From assembly GCA_001970955.1 (NCBI GenBank), contig MPUH01001132.1, positions 1 through 23,165 on the forward strand: a stretch of DNA of 23,165 nucleotides, in the 5' to 3' direction. This DNA comes from Stentor coeruleus. Taxonomy: Eukaryota; Ciliophora; Heterotrichea; Heterotrichida; Stentoridae. Below, piece by piece: positions 18,143 to 23,165 of the stretch. The translations under genes were made by a program, and so were the position numbers. The notes beneath the pieces were generated by a model that was not told where the DNA came from, made no database searches, and saw only the letters and a list, made by a program, of their open reading frames with translations. Position 1 is the stretch's first letter, and every line of letters begins with the position of its first letter.

Positions 18143-18367
18143 ATGCAAATAAACTACTCCATCAAAAATCCTTCAAAACTTAAAAACCATCACTTAAAAG
18201 TAATCTTAAAACCGCTTTTTAAATTATATTCTCAGTTTTTCTCAATAAAAAACCAAAAATTATATTTATCGCAGCTATTTAAACATATACTTAGCCACAA
18301 ACCAAAACCTCCTCAATACTATCACACTTCATTTAATCATGGTAATAATCAACTAATACTTAAATAA
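18143..18367 (+). CDS. Doubtful small ORF (74 aa)
   Basis: The ORF encodes a Lys/Asn/Leu/His-rich peptide (MQINYSIKNPSKLKNHHLKV...) ending in TAA. The coding strand is strikingly poor in G, while the accepted genes use G often at first codon positions, so this may be spurious. It ends 59 nt before the next gene on the same strand and could equally be its 5' flank. No domain is seen. Confidence 0.2.
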   Translation: MQINYSIKNPSKLKNHHLKVILKPLFKLYSQFFSIKNQKLYLSQLFKHILSHKPKPPQYYHTSFNHGNNQLILK

Positions 18368-18426
18368 ATGCTATGATGCACATATCATAAATTCTTATTT
18401 TCTACCATATAACTTGTAAATTAATC

Positions 18427-18897
18427 ATGGCTCAATCAATTCGTTTTTCAGAGAACTTGCCTGAATATGTAGAAGATTTCCTCCAAACTAGATGCAAAAA
18501 AAGATTTCATATAAGCAGCAAAATCGATAACCGTAAACTACCTGATCAATACAACAAATCAATAGAAAATATTCAAGCTAAGTCAATAAACTCCTCTAAT
18601 CAAACAAAATTAGGAGTTCCAAGCATATCTTATAAAGATTATAAATCTATTAGAAGTTCACAAATTCATTCAAGAAATTCAAGTAGATATAGTAAAGGTT
18701 TTAGGCACCTGCAAACTTTGTCCAAAGATAAAAATATATTTAATGCAACTAAAAGTAAGCTTCCGAAGATTTTTGAAGCAAATGAACTTTTTAGATTGAA
18801 GAAAAAATATAACATTCATGATTACATAGAGGACTTTGATAAAAAGGTCAAAAAGCTTAATGAGTTGATTAGAGATCCTCTGGTATATGGATTATAA
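18427..18897 (+). CDS. Unknown basic, Ser-rich protein (156 aa)
   Basis: I do not recognise this protein. It starts MAQSIRFSENLPEYVEDFLQ, an amphipathic segment. Residues 35-95 are Ser/Asn/Lys/Tyr-rich and probably disordered (SISYKDYKSIRSSQIHSRNS). Residues about 112-150 form a charged helix (FEANELFRLKKKYNIHDYIE, then DFDKKVKKLNELIRD), which may be a short coiled coil or docking helix. No enzyme motif, signal peptide or membrane segment is present. It ends in TAA and is convergent with the SH3 gene, 41 nt away. A single uninterrupted frame with normal residue usage supports it as a gene; its role is not known. Confidence 0.6.
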   Translation: MAQSIRFSENLPEYVEDFLQTRCKKRFHISSKIDNRKLPDQYNKSIENIQAKSINSSNQTKLGVPSISYKDYKSIRSSQIHSRNSSRYSKGFRHLQTLSKDKNIFNATKSKLPKIFEANELFRLKKKYNIHDYIEDFDKKVKKLNELIRDPLVYGL

Positions 18898-18938
18898 GGT
18901 GTAAATAGGAATTAGTGAAAATTTACTATTTTTATGTA

Positions 18939-19901
18939 TTAGTCAAGCATGACACAACCTCTAGGAAACTTTCCAAACCTTTCTCCAACTTTGCCAGTCC
19001 ACCACAATCTTTCTTCATCAGAATCGAAAACCACCACTCTATCTCCTGGAATCAACCTAAGCTCCTCTTCATTTTTCGGTGAATGTGAATGAAGGACAAT
19101 CGCTTCTTTGAAAGTATTTCTCTGATCATCTTCATAATCCTTCCCATAATCAACCTTCTCATTTTCAACGATTGATGTACTCTCATTAATCGCACTGCTA
19201 AAACTCGCTGTATCCTTAAGTGACAACCTCGTAACCTGAGGTTCTTCTTGCATCATTTGCATGTCATTGATTTTCTTCAAAACCTCACTAGCATCTTTTC
19301 CTAAATCTTCAGAACTTTTACTCTCAAACCCTATAAAAACTGCAGAGATCTCTACTAACAATTGCTGAACAGCAGATTTAAATTCTTCATGATTCCTTCT
19401 CAATTTAAAATTTTCTTCCATCAAATCCATTTCTTGTTGCGCCTTTTCCTTCTTGACCTTTTTTACTTCAAGGCTTAACTTTTCTACTTCTTTTTTTAAA
19501 TTGTTTTCTTCTAGTTTAAAAGATATTTCCATCTGTTTGAGATCTGATTCCATTTCTTCATTGTGTGACTTGTATTTGTCAAGCTTAGCTGTTAAGGTTT
19601 TTATATAGTTTGTATAATAGGTTTCTAGATTATCTTGAGATCCTTGGGTGATTTTTCTTTTAGATTCTAAGTCTTCAGGTTTTGGTTTTGGAGTATCAGA
19701 TGTCCTTTTACTTAGAATGGTTTTAGTTTTTACGTTCCGAGATGGGGTTGGTGTAATGCTTTTTTTTGATGTGTCTTGAACTAGGTTAGATTTCGTGAGT
19801 TTGATAAGGGAGTCTGTATGTAAAGTTTCAAGTGTTGATTTGTTTAAGTCTGGCTTGTTTTTGATTAGTCTTCCTTTGCTTAGAACTTTCCTTTTTTCCA
19901 T
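18939..19901 (-). CDS. Coiled-coil protein with C-terminal SH3 domain
   Basis: The 320-aa protein has three parts. Residues 1-90 are basic and Ser/Thr-rich with TP and SP sites (disordered). Residues about 92-185 are a long coiled coil (KLDKYKSHNEEMESDLKQME and onward, heavy in E, K and L). Residues about 263-319 are an SH3 domain: EAIVLHSHSPKNEEELRLIP, GDRVVVFDSDEERLWWTGKV, then GKFPRGCV. The usual ALYDY start is degenerate (IVLHSHS), but the acidic RT loop, the LxxGD, the WW pair and the FP-x-x-x-V end are all there, so ligand binding to a proline-rich partner is plausible. A cortical or cytoskeletal adaptor role is inference. ATG at 19901; stop TAA; no intron. It is divergent from the NHE-like gene with 132 nt between. 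Confidence 0.85.
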   Translation of the reverse strand: MEKRKVLSKGRLIKNKPDLNKSTLETLHTDSLIKLTKSNLVQDTSKKSITPTPSRNVKTKTILSKRTSDTPKPKPEDLESKRKITQGSQDNLETYYTNYIKTLTAKLDKYKSHNEEMESDLKQMEISFKLEENNLKKEVEKLSLEVKKVKKEKAQQEMDLMEENFKLRRNHEEFKSAVQQLLVEISAVFIGFESKSSEDLGKDASEVLKKINDMQMMQEEPQVTRLSLKDTASFSSAINESTSIVENEKVDYGKDYEDDQRNTFKEAIVLHSHSPKNEEELRLIPGDRVVVFDSDEERLWWTGKVGERFGKFPRGCVMLD

Positions 19902-20033
19902 TGAGATTAATGTATTTAGTATAAAAAAAAGGCTTAGATAAAGATAGATATAGAAGTAGTTATATTTGAGAAGAAAGGATTTTTTAAATAACTATTGTTA
20001 AAGCGCTGGATTTATTATTGGCGAAAAATATAA

Positions 20034-21665
20034 ATGTCAGATGCATTAGCAGCAGAGACTTTAGTATGTCTTGTTCTTGTTGTTATGTTCTTATTGAGCT
20101 CAGTCATCTTGCAGAAGCTCAGTGAGATAAGCATATTGTTCAGACTAGTCCATGAGTCTGGCATTTGCATACTTTTAGGGATCTTATCTGGACTAATCTT
20201 TACTTTAGCATCAGGGTCAACCCCATCTAAATTTGAAACATCTCTTTTCTTCCACTTTATGCTCCCCTTCCTAATTTTTGGCCAAGGCTACAATATGAAA
20301 AGAAGACGTTTTTTTAGAAACATCGGAGTAATAATTCTAAACGGTGTTGTTGGGACTCTAATCAACTTTATTTTAATCTCAGCTTGTGCTTGGGGTTTTA
20401 GCAACACATCAACAATCCAAGATGAGCTTTCAAGCGTTAATACTTTCACATTAAAAGACTCATTAATCCTTGGTGCAGTCCTAAGCTCAACTGAAACTGT
20501 AGTAACATTATCAATCTTAAGAGAAAATAAAACTCCACGCTTGAATAGTATAATGTTTGGAGAATTCATAATAGGAACAGCAATATCAATAATCCTTATT
20601 AATACAATTTCAGACTCAGACTTTGATGAATTCACTGTAGTAAATTTTTTTTTATTTATAGGGGTTTTTCTATACAATCTAGTTTTAAGCGTAGTCTTAG
20701 GGTTGATTTTAGGTTTTCTCAGTTCGTTTATGACCAAAAATTTAATTCAGATTAAAAACAACCCAAGTAAAGAAGTTGCTTTGCAGTTTTATGTAGGATG
20801 GACAGGGTATTTGATAGCAGCTATATTAGATTGTTCTGGTATAATAACTATACTTATTACTGCAATAATATCAAGTCATTATGCTTATTATAATATGAAT
20901 CCTGATAGTAGGATTGTTGTAAGTGATACATTTTATTTGCTTGGTGACGGGACTAGAGCTTTGATTTTTGCATATCTTGGCTTAACAGCTTTTAGTTATG
21001 ATTTTGGGGATATTTCATTTTTGTTTATGTTTTTGATGCTTTTAGCTGTATTAGTTTGTAGGTTTGCTACTGTGTTTGGATTAGCAGCCCTTAGGCATTT
21101 TGCAAATAAAAAACACCGGTTTGATTTTAAGGATTGCGCAATAGTATGGGTGGGAGGACTATTTAGAGGGACAATTGCTTTTGCTTTGATTATATCAATT
21201 GATATTGAAAATAAAGAGATGCTTGAGGTAACAGTTTTATATATTGTAATATTTTCAATGCTAGTGTATGGGGCTATATTGCCTTGGTGGGTATTATTTG
21301 TTTCTCCAAAAGAGACTATTATAGAAAACCACAGTATTTTAGAGGCTGTTGCTGATGGGGATTACAGAAAATCATATTTTGGGAACCATAAAGTAACTTT
21401 GCTTTTAGCTGAAGACTTTAAGAGAAAAAGAAACTGGGTGCATAGAGCTTGGAGAGATTTTGATAGTAAATACTTGAAGCCATTACTTATCAACAAAGAA
21501 AGTCTTGAAGCACAAAAAAAACTTAAAGAAGAATTGGAAAGAAAAGCTAACCCAGAAGAAGCGGAAATAGAAATTGAAGATTCTAAGCATATGGCTTTGC
21601 TGAAAGAAAAAACTATGGAATTTGAAGAATCTAAATATGAGCATAATCCACTTGAGGACGATTAG
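20034..21665 (+). CDS. NHE/CPA1-family membrane protein with altered ion-site motifs
   Basis: The 543-aa protein has about 11-12 hydrophobic membrane segments between residues 8 and 425 and a charged cytosolic tail (430-543, rich in K and E). Family marks of sodium/proton exchangers: LPFLIFGQGYNMKRRRFFRN (77-96), matching PPIIFxAGYxMKxRxFFRN; GAVLSSTETVVTLSILRE (147-164) at the place of GAxLSATDPVxVLAIF; FGEFIIGTAISIIL (175-188) at the place of FGESLLNDAVxIVL; YLGLTAF (314-320); and VGGLFRGTIAFAL (373-385) with the conserved Arg. The aligned order and the RFFRNIG and GLFRG motifs place it in SLC9/CPA1. The Asp-Pro of TM5 and the Asn-Asp pair of TM6, which bind the ion in working exchangers, are replaced (TET and GT). 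Activity is therefore doubtful. Endosomal or plasma-membrane location cannot be told. Stop TAG. Confidence 0.88.
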   Translation: MSDALAAETLVCLVLVVMFLLSSVILQKLSEISILFRLVHESGICILLGILSGLIFTLASGSTPSKFETSLFFHFMLPFLIFGQGYNMKRRRFFRNIGVIILNGVVGTLINFILISACAWGFSNTSTIQDELSSVNTFTLKDSLILGAVLSSTETVVTLSILRENKTPRLNSIMFGEFIIGTAISIILINTISDSDFDEFTVVNFFLFIGVFLYNLVLSVVLGLILGFLSSFMTKNLIQIKNNPSKEVALQFYVGWTGYLIAAILDCSGIITILITAIISSHYAYYNMNPDSRIVVSDTFYLLGDGTRALIFAYLGLTAFSYDFGDISFLFMFLMLLAVLVCRFATVFGLAALRHFANKKHRFDFKDCAIVWVGGLFRGTIAFALIISIDIENKEMLEVTVLYIVIFSMLVYGAILPWWVLFVSPKETIIENHSILEAVADGDYRKSYFGNHKVTLLLAEDFKRKRNWVHRAWRDFDSKYLKPLLINKESLEAQKKLKEELERKANPEEAEIEIEDSKHMALLKEKTMEFEESKYEHNPLEDD

Positions 21666-21713
21666 CAATTTATTTTTAATTATTGTGAAAGGATAATTAA
21701 TCATTTTAAAAGG

Positions 21714-23129
21714 TTAAAAAATAGTTGGATGTGAAATAATTGGCTTAAGGAAATTACCAAATGTGGTTTTTTCCATTGATATGCTGATTCTTGGTTGTTG
21801 TTCTAATTTACTTGAACTGATGATTTTGTTGATATTATGGTTTTGAGTCATATCCCGCAGACGATTTTTCAGATTTTTTACTTCTCCATCAGCACGATGA
21901 AGTGCATCTTCCATGAAGTACACAACATTGGGACCATTTTTTTGTTTGTCCTATCTATAGACAGCATAAATTTGTAGTTGTTGGATGCAGTGTCAATATT
22001 CTTTGTGATGCTTTTTGATAGGAAAATAAGATGATTATCATTTGTTGAGGATTTTAATGTAAGAGCTTTCCAGAACTCAAGCTGATAGCTTAGTGAAAGA
22101 ATCTCCATTTTAGATGAAGACTCCATATAGCTTGTAAAAGTAACCATCGTGATGGCATCTTTACCTACATTCTGCCTAGTTTTGTATATAATAAACTGCT
22201 CGTCTATAGCTGGAGACATCATTTCAGCCTGTTCAAGTTTAGGAATTGATTCTTGTCTATCTCGATAGGCCAAATTAAACTGCGCCACAAAGATCTTTAG
22301 CACATTTATTTCGATATTAGTTTTATGTTTGTTTTTTTTACCTAGTTTTTTACATGAATTTTTTACTTTTACTACTCAGTTTATTTATTTTTTCTGTTAT
22401 TATGATTTAACTTTAGATTTGCATAAAAAGATTTTTTAGTTTAGTAGGTCCCACTTGAAAACCGCAGTTAAAACCATTTTTCCCAGCAGGTAGATAAGCT
22501 CAATTCTCGCATGAGGTCTTGCAGATGTATCGTCACTTTTATAGTCTAACTCGTAAAAGCTTACACATACAACAAGGCTTATTGTGCATAGCAAAATAGA
22601 AAATATCACTGGCGATATGAGTATAGCTTTGCTATTATCTTTAGGACATCCTCCAACATTTAAACTTCTATCAAGTGAGCAACTAGCAATAAGTAAAAAA
22701 ATAGAAAGCACAGGCATAAAAAATACAGTAGTTAGCATAGATGTCACAGACCTTAGAATTTTTAAAAGGAAAATATTCTGGGCTTTTTTTTGATAAATTG
22801 ATACCCTACTATACCTATAATTGCAAGGTTGACGAATACTAAAAATATAGCTATTATATACAGTATGAGATTTTGCAAAGAATTATCTGCTGAGATATAA
22901 AATTCAAGTTGAATATTGTTACATAAAGTAACTAACCAAAGTATAAGTTTCTCATTCCATGGAAATCCAGAATTTTGATTGAAAGGAAATGCCAGCATTT
23001 GTAGGAAGTCTATGATCATTGCTATTACATTCATTACTAGTGAAAGTTCCATGTCATTTGCCAGTTTTTGAAAAACGAGAATGAGGATTTTTTCTCAAAT
23101 TCAAACACTTCATGCTCGCTGTCATCCAT
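21714..23129 (-). pseudogene. Broken 'tiny macrocysts' (TmcB-like) multi-pass protein
   Basis: Four minus-strand frames, in order, spell parts of one protein. 23129-23053 gives an acidic start (MDDSEHEVFEFEKK). 23052-22762 gives membrane helices with LQMLAFPFN and FPWNEKLILW. 22747-22436 gives two or more helices and ARIELIYLLGKMVLTAVFK. 22303-21878 gives FNLAYRDRQ, SPAIDEQFIIYKTRQ and QLEFWKAL. 21923-21714 gives MEDALHRADGEVKNLKNRLR and a tail. This order matches large TmcB-like proteins common in ciliates. Three junctions, near 23080, 22770 and 21945, each need one extra base in an A/T run to restore the frame. In addition, only about 130 nt of stop-rich DNA (22304-22435) stand where several membrane helices should be. 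The homopolymer slips could be sequencing errors, but the missing middle points to a real pseudogene. No 15-nt intron fits the breaks. Confidence 0.65.
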
Positions 23130-23165
23130 TTTATAAACTAATACACTACTATAATAATCAGTTAT

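Noticed and set aside
20288..20737. A 149-codon minus-strand open frame opposite the NHE-like gene
   Set aside because: It is the antisense shadow of a well-supported membrane protein and has no domain of its own.
1..23165. A ciliate UAR = Gln genetic code for the whole window
   Set aside because: MAT, CDK, NHE-like, DENN and SH3 proteins end at natural C-termini with TAA/TAG, and in-frame TAGs inside the kinase and TBC1D23-like genes are the ends of 15-nt introns.
1..23165. CRISPR arrays, insertion sequences, transposase genes, tRNA or rRNA genes
   Set aside because: No regular repeats with spacers, no inverted terminal repeats with a transposase frame, and no cloverleaf or rRNA-like stretch was recognised. 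The organism is eukaryotic, so a CRISPR array is not expected.

Overview
The window looks like macronuclear DNA of a heterotrich ciliate, most like Stentor. It is very AT-rich and its genes are short-spaced. Five introns of exactly 15 nt (GT...AG) can be placed by domain continuity. Fourteen genes read through with the standard code, eight ending in TAA and six in TAG. None ends in TGA and none needs TGA as a sense codon. Very short spliceosomal introns with a standard code fit Stentor better than Blepharisma (similar introns, but UGA = Trp) or Paramecium/Tetrahymena (UAR = Gln). The species call is inference.

Layout. 1-1770: a small unknown minus-strand gene, an FOP/CEP43-like basal-body protein on plus, and a SARNP/Tho1-like repeat protein on minus. 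1770-3585: a 1.8 kb gene-poor stretch holding a small coding-like remnant. 3586-8469: an unknown basic protein, a DENN-domain protein, a PSTAIRE CDK with one 15-nt intron, and a PIG-X-like subunit of GPI mannosyltransferase I. 9004-10666: a decayed gene whose readable parts look like a TPR-plus-IQ protein. 10743-11948: S-adenosylmethionine synthetase. 12539-13645: an OSR1/SPAK-like STE20 kinase with two 15-nt introns, divergently paired across 36 nt with a TBC1D23-like protein (two 15-nt introns, 13682-15517). 15750-15958: a 104-bp direct duplication around a single N, almost certainly an assembly join. 15898-17754: a large protein with a GOLD-like domain. 18143-19901: one doubtful and one unknown small gene, then a coiled-coil/SH3 protein. 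20034-21665: an NHE-family membrane protein whose key ion-site residues are changed. 21714-23129: a broken multi-pass membrane protein of the 'tiny macrocysts' type.

The genes do not form one pathway. The set is a normal eukaryotic mix: trafficking (DENN, TBC1D23, GOLD), signalling (CDK, STE20 kinase), ER lipid-anchor synthesis (PIG-X), mRNA export (SARNP-like), methyl-donor synthesis (MAT), cytoskeleton/basal body (FOP, SH3 coiled coil) and ion transport (NHE-like). The most unusual points are the SAP-less RFG-repeat protein, the NHE-like protein with altered DP and ND motifs, the TPR/IQ relic whose many in-frame stops are mostly UAR at Gln-compatible places, and the 15-nt introns that all carry in-frame stops. 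I did not find convincing evidence of a wholly new multi-gene system.
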